This document shows positions 1 through 9,039 of a stretch of DNA of 64,000 nt, piece after piece; position 1 is the stretch's first letter, and every line of letters starts with the position of its first letter. Made by a program: the position numbers and the translations under genes. The notes below the pieces were generated by a model. It was not told the origin of the DNA. It worked only from the letters and a program-made list of their open reading frames with translations, and made no database searches. This DNA comes from Planctomycetota bacterium (GTDB lineage: Bacteria > Planctomycetota > UBA11346): assembly GCA_013816485.1 (NCBI GenBank), contig JACDEI010000013.1, positions 1 through 64,000 of the forward strand, read 5' to 3'.

Positions 1-1
1 A

Positions 2-112
2 ATCGACGCCATGATCACCGAAGCGCGACGACACGCCTATAAACCGCGGCCGGGACGATCATTTCCTCGTGTTTCCAAACTGCCGTTCGGACGCACGGAA
101 CGGGGTGGGTAA
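2..112 (+). CDS. C-terminal tail of a possible IS4-type transposase (partial, cut by window start)
   Basis: An open frame enters from the left window edge and stops at a TAA at 110-112. It encodes 36 residues rich in Arg and Lys, including the stretch YKPRPGRSFPR. Basic tails of the form RPGR-x-x-PR are, from memory, typical of the C-termini of IS4-type transposases in planctomycetes and cyanobacteria. The fragment is too short to prove this, and no inverted terminal repeat can be judged because the element would lie outside the window. It could equally be the end of another basic protein. Confidence 0.35.
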   Translation: MDAMITEARRHAYKPRPGRSFPRVSKLPFGRTERGG

Positions 113-425
113 AGTGAACGGCATTGCTTCCGCCCCGGGCTGGCGGGGCGTCGCCGCTGTTGGCGGCTTTGGAAACGGGCTTCATGCCGGACGCGGAGGT
201 TGGTGGACTCAGGCCAGTGGCGGCTCTTGATGGACCTCCGTCGGAACGGTCGCGGGCAGCCTGCAAGGGTCGGCGCGGAGGCGCTTCGCCGCAGCGGAGC
301 GCTCTTGTGGGCGAATACGTCAGGTACGATGGGGGACACGGGGAGCCGTAAATGCCTGGCGCTTTTTTTCGGAGGCCAATCGCCAATATTGAGCCAGGAA
401 AACAACGAGCACACTGGAAGTAGAC
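113..425. other. Intergenic region without a supported gene
   Basis: No coding frame here looks real. The stretch 126-153 is a copy of the 28-bp GC-rich module also found at 13275-13302 and, inverted, at 13079-13106. It is followed by a short palindrome (gccgctgttggcggc). The base composition drops sharply at the start of the next gene. Confidence 0.6.
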
Positions 426-1289
426 ATGACTCTCATTTGGTACGAATACAAAGAGCTAACCTCAGCCGATTTCGGTCTTCTCGAATACGTGATGAGGAGC
501 GAGTACGGATTTCATTTCACCCCAGACGAGATCAGCCCACAAGACATCAACCCTTCATTCGATCACGTCCATGGGGAGACAACTCGATTCAAGCTATTCG
601 AGCTAATCGACAAGCACAAGAATGGCCTGAAGAAGTACTGCTATGGGCTATACAAGAAGAAGGGCTTATTTGGGAAATTGGACTATAAGAGTAAAATTCT
701 AAGCATAACCGTTTGTCGTCATAAGGTAAATCACGATCAAAAAACGCCATACGAGTGCATAGACGTTTACGTTGGTGACGATGAGCCGAAGTGGGTTCAC
801 GACATGAAAGGGAAACTGATTGGCGAGATCGAACAACGACTGGGCCTGAAGAGATCGGCGGCCAATGACAGATATCTGTACGGGCTAATGCTCAGAAACG
901 AGATAAGGCATGAGCCTTTGCTTAGGATTACTGCCGGTCCTTTCGCCAACAGTGACTACGATGATGCCATTAGCTCTGCCGCGACCTTGTGCGAAAAAGA
1001 GTTCCGGGCACATCTTTCTGCCAGTGGGGCAACTCTTAACCCAACTGACACGGGAGTAGATCTGTCGAGAATTGCCTACCACGACCAAAGTGGTTTTTTA
1101 TCTCCTCCTTATCCGGTTGCTTCCCAAGCAAACCACGGGGCCTTCCTTATGGCTCAAGGTTTTTTTCTATACATACGAAATGGCTTCTCTCATAACCACG
1201 TCGCGGGAATTTCCCCCAAGGATGCGTACCACTTCCTTAGACTGTGTGATGATTTTTTATTCCTTATTCTCAACAGTAAAAAGAGATGA
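426..1289 (+). CDS. TIGR02391-like (Ymh) protein with HEPN-type RxxxxH motif
   Basis: This 287-residue protein has a C-terminal segment (about 225-280) with the pattern HGAFLMAQGFFLYIRNGFSH, which resembles the TIGR02391/Ymh family. R251 and H256 form an R-N-x-x-x-H motif of the kind used as the active site of HEPN ribonucleases. The N-terminal 200 residues match nothing I recognise and have no signal peptide or membrane segment. The gene is clearly AT-richer than its neighbours and its codons are unlike theirs, which points to recent transfer. It stands alone, next to a possible transposase tail and a palindromic repeat. A role in phage defence or as a toxin is inference; the family assignment is moderately firm. 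Confidence 0.75.
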   Translation: MTLIWYEYKELTSADFGLLEYVMRSEYGFHFTPDEISPQDINPSFDHVHGETTRFKLFELIDKHKNGLKKYCYGLYKKKGLFGKLDYKSKILSITVCRHKVNHDQKTPYECIDVYVGDDEPKWVHDMKGKLIGEIEQRLGLKRSAANDRYLYGLMLRNEIRHEPLLRITAGPFANSDYDDAISSAATLCEKEFRAHLSASGATLNPTDTGVDLSRIAYHDQSGFLSPPYPVASQANHGAFLMAQGFFLYIRNGFSHNHVAGISPKDAYHFLRLCDDFLFLILNSKKR

Positions 1290-1380
1290 GGTAGCTGGGC
1301 CGGCTGGTAGCCGATGCTACTGTCATACAAGAGGGCGGTGGGCCAATAAAGGACATACGCATTTCTCCAACGACTTCGCG

Positions 1381-1583
1381 AGCGCCAACGGCGCGACCTC
1401 AACACAGCCCGGGGCAGCGCCCCGGGTTGCCGATGCGACGTTCGAAGAAGGGCTGAAAGCCCGACTGAACCGTGGCTTTCTCACCGACCGCAAGATTGAA
1501 TCGGGCCTTCAGCCCTCCAGCCATTTCACGCCGTCCACCCGGGGCGTTGCCCCGGGCGGTGTTGAGGTCGCGCCGTTGGCGCT
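1381..1583. repeat. Compound nested inverted repeat
   Basis: The outer arms at 1381-1426 and 1538-1583 are complementary over about 46 bases with few mismatches, and each arm contains its own palindrome (cccggggcagcgccccggg). An inner pair, 1450-1464 and 1501-1515, is also complementary and each inner arm again carries a small palindrome around ggctgaaagcc. The element fills the gap between the HEPN-like gene and the convergent propeller gene. The transcript could fold into a large cruciform structure. It belongs to the same architectural class as other elements in this window, although the sequence words differ. Confidence 0.85.
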
Positions 1584-1739
1584 TGAGACAACGCGCTGAT
1601 CGGCAAGCGAAAACGATTGTCGCAACCTGGGGCTGACATCGTCTTCGCGGAAAAAGAACAGGCCGCATCTCTGCGGCCCTCCTCTTACCTCTGCGGCTCT
1701 GCGGCTACCGTGCTCGCGCGCGGTGATTCCCGTGACGGT

Positions 1740-4700
1740 CTACTTCCCAACCAGCGATTCGAAGTACGCCAGCATCGATGCCAGTTCCTCCGGCTTGAGA
1801 TTATTCACCAACCCCGGCGGCATCATCGAGTTCTTGTCTTCGCCGCGTTTGACGATGTCGGCGGCTTTGACCTGCATGACTTGGCCGACGATGTTGCGTA
1901 GTTCGATGGTCTCGGCGCCTTCGCTGGTGACGAAGCCCATCAGGCGTTGGCCGTCCTTCATTTCGAACCAGCGGGTGGTGAAGCCCTGCGACATCTTGTC
2001 GTTCGGTTTGACGATCGACTCGATCAGCTCCGCGCGGCCGTACTGCTTGGCGACTTCACCCAGGTAGGGGCCCTTCTGCGGGCCGTCCTTGGTGATGGTG
2101 TGGCAGGCGATGCAGCCTTGTGAGAGGAAGAGTTGTTCGCCGCGTTTGGGATCGCCCTTGGTGCCGAGTGCGCCCTTCATCACGTCTTCGTAGCCGAGGT
2201 TGCCGATGGTCTTGGCGTCGCCGGTCTTGGCCGCGGCCTGGGCCTTGGCCAGCAACTCGGCGTCGGTCTGTGCGCCGCCGCCCTTGGCCACGTCGCCTCC
2301 GACGCCAGGCGCACCGTCGATCTTGAGTTTGTAGTACTCGATCTGCGCGGTGGCGTGCGCGCCCAGCTCACCGCCCTTGGCGATCTCGGCCTTGAGCGCA
2401 GCGGCGATGGCGGGCGTGCCGGCCCACGTGGCGCGGGCGTAGTACGGGCCCTGGTGTTCGGGGCGCGTGCCCCACCAGTGCTTGCGATCCCATTCGCCTT
2501 CCTGGTTGAAGAGGTGCGCGAGCGTGGTGACCAGCAGTTTGCGTTTCTCGCTGGTTGCCGCCCCGCTTGCGGAAGAAGCGAGACGCGAGATCAGGCCAGC
2601 GACCATCTTCTCGTCATGCAGGTTGCGCGCGGCCCACAAGGTGCCGGCGATCTGCTCCGGCGTGGTCGCCGCATCATAACCGGCGAGCACCGCGTCGACG
2701 CCGTTCAGCGCGATGAGCGCACGCACCGCAAGGTGCGGGATCAGGCGATCCGGACCCTTGGCGTCAGCGGCGACGGCGGTCAGCGGCACGATAGCTTTCG
2801 CCGCTTCGGTCTTGCCCAGACGGTTGAGGCCGATGAGCGCCTGCGCCACCACGCGTGGATCGCTGTCCTTCAGTGCGGCGGTGTAGAGGTCGAGCGGCAC
2901 GCCGGCGAGCTGGGATTTGCGATCGGTCAGCGCGCGCAGCACGAACTCCTTCACCGAGGCGTCCTTGGCCAGCGGGATGAGTGCGTCGTGCGACTTCGCG
3001 CCGTCGAGCTGCTTGAGGGTGAAGATCGCCGCGACGCGCACCGGCAGGGATTTGCCGGTGGCAGCGAGGGCGGCGAGCGCCTTGCTGGTCGTGGGCTTGG
3101 CACCGCGGCGCAGGATCTCGTTGCTCGTCTGCTGACGGCACACCGCGCTGGCGGAGGCCAGGTGCACATTGACCAGATCCACGTCGCTGGCCTTGGCCAG
3201 ATCGGGGAACGTCGTCGGTTTCTTGCTCTTGGGCGCGTAGCGGATGAGTGCGCCGACCTTGTCGCCGTTGTAGGTGAACACCGCGCCGCGCCACGAGGCG
3301 GCGTAGAAGTTGCCGTTGGCGTCGACATCCACATCGGTGACGCGTTCGACCTGTGCCCATTCGACCTGTTCGCCGACGACGAACCCCGCGCCCTTGGCGG
3401 TCAGCGGACTGCGGTAGATGCGTGAGGTGCCCCAGTCGCAGGTCAGCAGCGCGTGGGCATCGTCACCGGGCAGGCCGGGTTCGCTGACAAACAACGAACC
3501 GACCGCGGAGCCGCCGCCGTAGTCATGCAGCGGCTGGACGATGTCGTCGCTGAAGCGTTTGTAGAGCGAGGGGTAACCGTATTCACCGGTCTGCACGAGC
3601 TGGGTCAGGCGGCTGTTCCAGCCGTCGCCGTCGTTGGTGTTGTCGCGCAGGAAGCCGTTGAGCAGCGGGTCCATCGCCACGTCGTAGATGTTGCGGTTGT
3701 GCGTGCCGTACAACTCGATCTCGCTGCCGTCGGGGCGCACGCGCAACACGCCGCCGCCGCGCAGCGCGACGGTGGAACCATCGCTGCCCTTCGCATCGGG
3801 CAGGCCGAAGTCGCCGATCGCGCAGTAGATCCAGCCGTCGATCGCCTGGCGAATGCCGTTGCTGGTGTGGTCGGCGGGATGTTTGTCGAGGCCGTAGCCG
3901 GCGCTGGTGACGATGGCTTTCTGCTGGTCGGCCTTGCCGTCGCCGTCGGTGTCGGTGAACACCGTGATGGTCGGCGGGTGCAGCACGGTCAGGCTCTTGC
4001 CATCCCACGACAGGCCGCGCGGCGAATCGACATCCGCGACGAAGGTGTCGAACTTGTCCGCCACGCCATCGCCGTCGCTGTCCTTGGCGCGCACGATCGA
4101 GCCGCGTTTGGGTGCCTTGTCGAGCGAGCCGTTTTTGTCGATCGCGACGAAGACTTCGCCGGTTGGGGTCGCGCACACCTGCACGGGGTAGCTGACCTCG
4201 GGCGGCTGGGCGAACAGCGTGGCCTCGTACCCCTCGGGCACCTTGCGGGTGAAGCCGCGCAGGTTGTTCACCAGCGGCAACTCGGGGATCTTGCCGTCGG
4301 CGGGTTTGGCGATGGTTTGGGGTTTGTCGCCGCTGTAGGTGAACACCGGATCGAGCCAGTCGGCGTGGTCATTGCCGGTGCCGTCAGCGCCGTCGCTGAC
4401 GTAGAGCAGCAGACGTTTCACACCGTCAAGTTTCACCTCGAAGGGTTTGGCTTCTTCACCCGAGCCGAGCACGCCGCTGCGAAACAGCAGCTTGTCGTCG
4501 CCGACGATGGCGAACTCGACCGAGCCGGAACCGTTCTGCGCGTCGTCGAGACCGACAAGGCCTTTGAACGACTGCACCTTGCCGTCGAGTTGCAGCCACA
4601 GTTCGCTGACCGAATGGGTGCCCAGGCCCTTGGCGTAGGTCTTCTTCGCCACGATCAGCGGGCGACCGCCGCTGACGGTCTGGTTCTTCTTCGGCGTGTT

Positions 4701-4817
4701 CCAACCCTGCGCGGTCTTGCTGATGTCGAGGTCGATGAGGTCGATTTCAGCGGTGCGCGCGGTGGGCGCGAGCGACAGCAGGGCGAGGGTGGCGGTCAGG
4801 GCGAGCAGACGGGTCAT
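1740..4817 (-). CDS. Secreted NPCBM / PVC-type propeller dehydrogenase / HEAT / cytochrome c protein
   Basis: The 1025-residue product starts at the ATG before a clear signal peptide (MTRLLALTATLALLSLAP, cleavage after TARTA). An NPCBM carbohydrate-binding module follows (about 25-150), then a six-bladed propeller of the PVC membrane-bound dehydrogenase type with DxDGDG-like loops (about 185-560), HEAT-like repeats (about 570-800), and a C-terminal PVC-type haem domain with CIACH at 902-906 and a likely distal methionine at MMPP (998-999). It probably oxidises a sugar or glycan end in the periplasm and passes electrons to its own haem. The frame stays open for 266 codons upstream, but that part lies opposite the sigma factor gene and is rejected. 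The divergent neighbour is an ECF sigma factor. Confidence 0.9.
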   Translation of the reverse strand: MTRLLALTATLALLSLAPTARTAEIDLIDLDISKTAQGWNTPKKNQTVSGGRPLIVAKKTYAKGLGTHSVSELWLQLDGKVQSFKGLVGLDDAQNGSGSVEFAIVGDDKLLFRSGVLGSGEEAKPFEVKLDGVKRLLLYVSDGADGTGNDHADWLDPVFTYSGDKPQTIAKPADGKIPELPLVNNLRGFTRKVPEGYEATLFAQPPEVSYPVQVCATPTGEVFVAIDKNGSLDKAPKRGSIVRAKDSDGDGVADKFDTFVADVDSPRGLSWDGKSLTVLHPPTITVFTDTDGDGKADQQKAIVTSAGYGLDKHPADHTSNGIRQAIDGWIYCAIGDFGLPDAKGSDGSTVALRGGGVLRVRPDGSEIELYGTHNRNIYDVAMDPLLNGFLRDNTNDGDGWNSRLTQLVQTGEYGYPSLYKRFSDDIVQPLHDYGGGSAVGSLFVSEPGLPGDDAHALLTCDWGTSRIYRSPLTAKGAGFVVGEQVEWAQVERVTDVDVDANGNFYAASWRGAVFTYNGDKVGALIRYAPKSKKPTTFPDLAKASDVDLVNVHLASASAVCRQQTSNEILRRGAKPTTSKALAALAATGKSLPVRVAAIFTLKQLDGAKSHDALIPLAKDASVKEFVLRALTDRKSQLAGVPLDLYTAALKDSDPRVVAQALIGLNRLGKTEAAKAIVPLTAVAADAKGPDRLIPHLAVRALIALNGVDAVLAGYDAATTPEQIAGTLWAARNLHDEKMVAGLISRLASSASGAATSEKRKLLVTTLAHLFNQEGEWDRKHWWGTRPEHQGPYYARATWAGTPAIAAALKAEIAKGGELGAHATAQIEYYKLKIDGAPGVGGDVAKGGGAQTDAELLAKAQAAAKTGDAKTIGNLGYEDVMKGALGTKGDPKRGEQLFLSQGCIACHTITKDGPQKGPYLGEVAKQYGRAELIESIVKPNDKMSQGFTTRWFEMKDGQRLMGFVTSEGAETIELRNIVGQVMQVKAADIVKRGEDKNSMMPPGLVNNLKPEELASMLAYFESLVGK

Positions 4818-4935
4818 GGAAGCGGCTCCGGTGGGGCTGGGGTCAGTACGTGGAGAGCGGGGTGGGCGTTTCAGGGCAGTCACTGGGACCATGGATCCTA
4901 GGAGAACGGTCCAAACGGAGCAGGTGACGTGTAAC

Positions 4936-4950
4936 TGACGCTCAGCGTCA
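4936..4950. promoter_or_regulatory. Perfect 15-bp palindrome in a divergent intergenic region
   Basis: TGACGCTCAGCGTCA is a perfect dyad around a central C. It lies about 120 bp upstream of the propeller gene start and about 85 bp upstream of the sigma factor start. That is a suitable place for an operator controlling one or both genes. No regulator can be assigned from sequence alone. Confidence 0.4.
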
Positions 4951-5033
4951 ACGTGCGGGTCGAGGGCGGGGAAAACAGGATGAAACGCGGGCGCCTCTGG
5001 TGCTGTGACGGGGTGTACTGAGCATCCGCCGCC

Positions 5034-5636
5034 ATGACCGAGCCGTCCTTTACTCCAGATCCGCTCCAGGCCCGTATCGACGAGGCCGTGGCGCGCGTGC
5101 GCTTGGGCGAGCGTGACGCCTACCGCGCGGTGATCGAATCCTGTGAGACCCGTCTGCGCCTGGTGGTTGCCGGCGTGCTGCCGGATGCTTCGCTGGTCGA
5201 AGACGTGGTGCAGCAGGCGTTCGTGCTCGCCTACACCAAACTCGATCAGTACCAGACCGGCACCGGCTTCATCGCCTGGATTGCCACTATCGCGCGCTAC
5301 GAGGCGCTCAACGAACGCCGCCGCTGGTTGAGTGAACGCGCCATGCGCAACCGTTACGGCGCCGAGCTGCGCATCGAGCAGTCGCTTGGTGCCACGCCCG
5401 AACCGGTGGATGGCCTGGAAGGCGCCACCGTCGCCGGCCTGCACGCCTGCATCGAAGCGCTCCAGGGGCGTGCCGCGGCGGTGGTGCGCGCGCATTATTT
5501 CGACAATCGTGACAACGAGGCGATCGCCAGCGAACACGGGCGCAACGCCGCGTGGGTGCGGCTCGTCCTGCATCGCGCGCGCACGGCGTTGGCGGATTGC
5601 CTCAAGCTGAAGCACGGAGTCCGTTGTGCCGAGTGA
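5034..5636 (+). CDS. ECF-type RNA polymerase sigma factor
   Basis: The 200-residue protein has sigma-70 region 2 (about 30-95, with DVVQQAFVLAYTKLDQYQ and WIATIARYEALN) and region 4 (about 135-190, with YFDNRDNEAIASEHGRNAAWVRLVLHRAR). The length is normal for the group of ECF factors expanded in Planctomycetes and Verrucomicrobia. Its 3' end overlaps the GTG start of the downstream FecR gene by 11 bases, so the two are co-translated. It probably directs transcription in response to the FecR partner. I see no additional sensory domain. Confidence 0.93.
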   Translation: MTEPSFTPDPLQARIDEAVARVRLGERDAYRAVIESCETRLRLVVAGVLPDASLVEDVVQQAFVLAYTKLDQYQTGTGFIAWIATIARYEALNERRRWLSERAMRNRYGAELRIEQSLGATPEPVDGLEGATVAGLHACIEALQGRAAAVVRAHYFDNRDNEAIASEHGRNAAWVRLVLHRARTALADCLKLKHGVRCAE

Positions 5637-7251
5637 GCAGCATGATCTCGACCGGCTGATCGCCGATCACCTCGCGGGCGACGAGAGCGCTAGCCACCAG
5701 CTCGCGGCGCTGGTCGAACGTGATCCGACGGCGCGGGCGCAGGTCGCGCTGCACCTGACGATCGACCGTTCGCTGACGCAGCTCGGGGCCGACGTCATCG
5801 ACATCAACCAGGTGATGCACGCGTTGCCGCAGGCGCGCGGCTCGACCATGCCGACGCGCGTGCTGCGCCAACTCGCCACGCGCGAACGCAGACAGCGCCG
5901 GCAGCAGCGTCAACGCCTGCTGATCCCGCTGGCGGTGGCGGCCCTGCTGCTGCTGTCGGTGCTGGCGTTGTTCATGCGGCCGGGCGCTCCGGCAGCGGTG
6001 ACGCCGACGCCGGGCGTGATCGCCACGGTCACCCCGGCCGAGGGTCTTCCGCGCGCGATCCTGCGCAGTTCGCCCCACGCCCAATGGCCGCACCGGCGTG
6101 CGCCGGTCGATGCCGACGGTCGTGTGACCACGCGCAACATCGATCTGCGCGCGGGTTTTGCCGAGTTGGAGATGCCGTCGGGTGCCACGCTGGTGCTTCA
6201 AGGGCCGACGCTGCTGGAGCTCACCGGCAACAACAGCGTGCGGCTGACGCTCGGTCGCCTGGCCGGGTACGTGCCGCAGCGCGCCAAGGGGTTCACACTT
6301 CAGGCCGAAGGGGTGCGCGTGGTCGACCTGGGCACCGCCTTCGGTCTGGCGCAGGATGTCGGCGGTATCGCCGATCTGCACGTCTTCAGCGGCGAGATCG
6401 AAGCCTCGGCGCACATCGATGGTGTCGACACCGTCCGCCGTTTGCACGCCAACCAGGCGGTGCGCGTCGATGTACGCGGCGGCAGTTGGGCGATGGTGCC
6501 GTGTGATCCCTCACGCTTCATCCATGGCCTGCGCCCGCAGGGATTCAGCCTCGACTTCGCCGACCTGGTCGCCGGCGGCGACGGTTTCGGCACCGCGGCG
6601 GCGGACGGCATCGATCCGAGCAACGGCGAACTGTACAGCGGCCCGTCGCTCGGCTTCATCGAGGATTGGAAACCGTTCTTCCATCCGGTCAGCGACATCG
6701 GTCCGGTCGACGGGGTGTTCATCCCCGATGGCCGCCTGGGCCCGACGGTGGTCGATTCAGCCAACCACCAGTTCCAATTCCCCGAGACCTCCGGCAAGGC
6801 TTACGACATCATCCGTCGCGGCGGTACCTATGACACGCCACAGAACGGCGGACGGCCGCAGCAGCCCGGCATCCCACCGGTGATCGGCGGCATCAACTAC
6901 CGCGCGCCTGGGCGCAACGCGCTCGGCATGCACGCCAACGTCGGGTTGAGCGTCGACCTGCAACACATCGCCTACGCTCACCCAGGGCTGCGGGTCGAAC
7001 GCTTCACCACCATGCTCGCCAACGTCGGGCGCAAACTCGACCAGGGCCGTGCCGACTTCTGGGTGCTGCTCGACGGCAAGCTGGTCGGGCACTACCCGGA
7101 AATGACGCCCGACAGCACGCCGCTCGCACTCGACATCGCCATCGACGGCCAGCGTTACCTGACGCTGGTATCAACCGATGGCGGCAACGGCAGCACCCTC
7201 GACTGGGTCACCCTCGGCGATCCGCGCATCCATCTGCGCGAGATCCGCTGA
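5626..7251 (+). CDS. FecR-type anti-sigma/regulator protein with C-terminal NPCBM-like domain
   Basis: The GTG start overlaps the sigma gene. The 541-residue product has a cytoplasmic N-terminal part (1-97) that would hold the sigma factor, one membrane segment (about 98-117), a FecR domain (about 165-290, with VVDLGTAFGLAQDVGGIADLHVFSGEIE), and a C-terminal region (about 340-540) resembling an NPCBM module (ALGMHANVGLSVDL, ending near STDGGNGSTLDWVTLGDP). The outer part may therefore bind carbohydrate, coupling a polysaccharide signal to sigma release. That last step is inference; FecR and the membrane segment are clear. Confidence 0.88.
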   Translation: MPSEQHDLDRLIADHLAGDESASHQLAALVERDPTARAQVALHLTIDRSLTQLGADVIDINQVMHALPQARGSTMPTRVLRQLATRERRQRRQQRQRLLIPLAVAALLLLSVLALFMRPGAPAAVTPTPGVIATVTPAEGLPRAILRSSPHAQWPHRRAPVDADGRVTTRNIDLRAGFAELEMPSGATLVLQGPTLLELTGNNSVRLTLGRLAGYVPQRAKGFTLQAEGVRVVDLGTAFGLAQDVGGIADLHVFSGEIEASAHIDGVDTVRRLHANQAVRVDVRGGSWAMVPCDPSRFIHGLRPQGFSLDFADLVAGGDGFGTAAADGIDPSNGELYSGPSLGFIEDWKPFFHPVSDIGPVDGVFIPDGRLGPTVVDSANHQFQFPETSGKAYDIIRRGGTYDTPQNGGRPQQPGIPPVIGGINYRAPGRNALGMHANVGLSVDLQHIAYAHPGLRVERFTTMLANVGRKLDQGRADFWVLLDGKLVGHYPEMTPDSTPLALDIAIDGQRYLTLVSTDGGNGSTLDWVTLGDPRIHLREIR

Positions 7252-7685
7252 GTTCCTCCGCCACGCTCAGCAGGTCAGACCGACGGTAAGGTGTGGGGAA
7301 TCCACTGCTGTGGATCTCGACCGCCTGCCACCGCACGGTCGCCGTGATGTTGCTGTAGCCATTCTCGCTCACGAGCAGGGATTGCGTCGCATCACGGACC
7401 AGCACGGCGAGGGTGACACCGGCCTCATATCAGTGCCGCCGGAGTGCCGCATCCTCCTGCCGGCCGCTCGCCCGCGGCTTGCCCCCGGCACCCGTCGGCT
7501 GACCTGTGGGTCAAACCACGCAACAACAAGTCGACTAGAGCATCGTACCAACCACAGACAGAACAAACAGTTCCGGAGAACCGCTCATGCGCCAGGACAA
7601 ATCATCGAGCTTACGGGATGGAATGCACAGGGCCCTTCCCAAGGCCTGGACGACCCCGCTTTGGCATTATGGTCGCGGTCCCTCC
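7252..7685. other. 434-bp intergenic region without a supported gene
   Basis: No open frame here has a convincing start or homologue. A short frame on the minus strand (7208-7405) reads like protein for about 60 residues but has no ribosome-binding site and overlaps the end of the FecR gene. The region most likely carries the promoter of the VCBS-repeat gene. Confidence 0.5.
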
Positions 7686-8909
7686 ATGCGCCGCATCGCC
7701 CTTATCCTGACGTGTTCGACGGTGGCCGCCCTCACCACCGCGGCGGCGGACACCGTCCTGCACTCCTTCACCAAGACCCGCCTGAGCGATCAGTTCTTCA
7801 GCGAAGGCGCGTGTTTCGGCGACTTCAACCAGGACGGCATCGGCGACGTGGCGAGTGGTCCGTACTGGTACGCTGGCCCGGACTTCGCCAAGAAATCCAT
7901 CATCTACCCGCCGAAGCCGTTCGACCCGAAGGGCTACAGCGACAATTTCTTTGCCTATGCCTACGACTTCAACGGCGACAAGCGCGATGATGTGCTGGTG
8001 CTCGGCTTCCCAGGCAAGGACGCCTCGTGGTTCGAGAACCCCGGCACTGACCAGCCGTGGAAACGCCATCTGGTCTTCAACGTGGTCGACAACGAATCGC
8101 CGGAGTTCGTCGACGTGGTCGGCGACAAAAAACCCGAGCTGCTGTGCACTACCGACGGCTTCATTGGTTACGCCACGGTTGATTGGAAGGATCCGGCCAA
8201 GCCGTGGACCTTCCATAAGATCAGTGAAAAAGGCGGCTGGCACAAGTTCACCCACGGCATGGGCGTGGGCGATGTGAATGGTGATGGCCGCAAGGACATC
8301 ATCATGCAGGACAGTTGGTGGGAGCAGCCAACAACGCTCGACGGCGATCCGGTGTGGACGCGGCACAAGGCCGACTTCGGCGGCGGTGGCGCGCAGATGC
8401 TGGTCTATGACGTTGATGGCGACGGGAAGAACGACGTCATCACGTCGTTGCAGGCACACGGCTGGGGCCTGGCGTGGCACCAACAGCAGGCTGACGGCTC
8501 ATTCAAACGCAGCCTGGTGATCGGCGACAAGGAAGAGCAGAGTCCCTACGGCGTGAAGTTTTCACAGATGCACGCGCTGGCGCTGGTCGACATCGACGGC
8601 GATGGCCTCAAGGACGTGGTCACCGGCAAACGCTACTGGGCCCACGGCCCTGGCGGCGATCCCGAACCCAACGCGGCGGCGGTGCTCTACTGGTTCCGCC
8701 TCACCCGTAGCGACAAAGGGGTGGTGTATGTGCCACACAAGATCGACGACGACAGCGGCGTGGGCACTCAGCTCCCTATTGGCGATGTGAATGGTGATAA
8801 ACTCGTCGACATCGTCATCGGCAACAAGAAGGGCACGTTCGTGTTTACGCACAAGACCATGAATGTCTCACCAGACGCCTGGCGCGACGCGCAACCGAAG
8901 CCGCGATGA
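7686..8909 (+). CDS. Secreted FG-GAP/VCBS repeat protein
   Basis: The ATG at 7686 is chosen because it begins a typical signal peptide (MRRIALILTCSTVAALTTAAA); the frame extends 33 codons upstream without signal character. The mature protein of about 385 residues holds several FG-GAP/VCBS calcium-binding repeats, seen as GDFNQDGIGDV, DFNGDKRDDVLVLG, GDVNGDGRKDI, YDVDGDGKNDV, DIDGDGLKDV and GDVNGDKLVD. Such secreted propellers are abundant in PVC bacteria and sit beside sugar dehydrogenases. The enzymatic or binding role is not known. It is followed by a palindromic element and then by a propeller dehydrogenase on the same strand. Confidence 0.88.
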   Translation: MRRIALILTCSTVAALTTAAADTVLHSFTKTRLSDQFFSEGACFGDFNQDGIGDVASGPYWYAGPDFAKKSIIYPPKPFDPKGYSDNFFAYAYDFNGDKRDDVLVLGFPGKDASWFENPGTDQPWKRHLVFNVVDNESPEFVDVVGDKKPELLCTTDGFIGYATVDWKDPAKPWTFHKISEKGGWHKFTHGMGVGDVNGDGRKDIIMQDSWWEQPTTLDGDPVWTRHKADFGGGGAQMLVYDVDGDGKNDVITSLQAHGWGLAWHQQQADGSFKRSLVIGDKEEQSPYGVKFSQMHALALVDIDGDGLKDVVTGKRYWAHGPGGDPEPNAAAVLYWFRLTRSDKGVVYVPHKIDDDSGVGTQLPIGDVNGDKLVDIVIGNKKGTFVFTHKTMNVSPDAWRDAQPKPR

Positions 8910-8923
8910 CGAAGGAGTCGCCT

Positions 8924-8986
8924 CTGGGACCGCTGGCCACTGGCCCGCATCGAGACGAACTGCGGGCCAGTGGCCCGCGGTCCCAG
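8924..8986. repeat. Intergenic inverted repeat, GGCCACTGGCCC family
   Basis: Two 25-bp arms (8924-8948 and 8962-8986) are inverted copies with one mismatch, and each arm contains an internal palindrome (gggccagtggccc). The same arms occur at 25817-25844 and 25911-25938 with a longer spacer. Both copies end with the word CTGGGA/TCCCAG, shared with the elements at 18624, 20962 and 22416. Confidence 0.85.
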
Positions 8987-9039
8987 GGGCGACCGACTCC
9001 GTGTACCCACATCCATTCTGCTTTTTGAAGGATCTTTCC

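Noticed and set aside
2133-4901. Two long plus-strand open frames opposite the propeller gene
   Set aside because: They lack ribosome-binding sites and recognisable domains, and the composition (Ala/Val/Arg/Gly/Asp-rich) matches the complement of a GC-rich coding strand.
4818-5615. Upstream extension of the propeller gene by 266 codons on the minus strand
   Set aside because: The signal peptide starts at 4817 and the extension is exactly antisense to the sigma factor gene, with Gln/His/Arg-rich composition typical of a shadow frame in GC-rich DNA.
7208-7405. Short minus-strand frame that reads like protein
   Set aside because: No ribosome-binding site, overlaps the end of the FecR gene, and no recognisable domain; not enough to call a gene.
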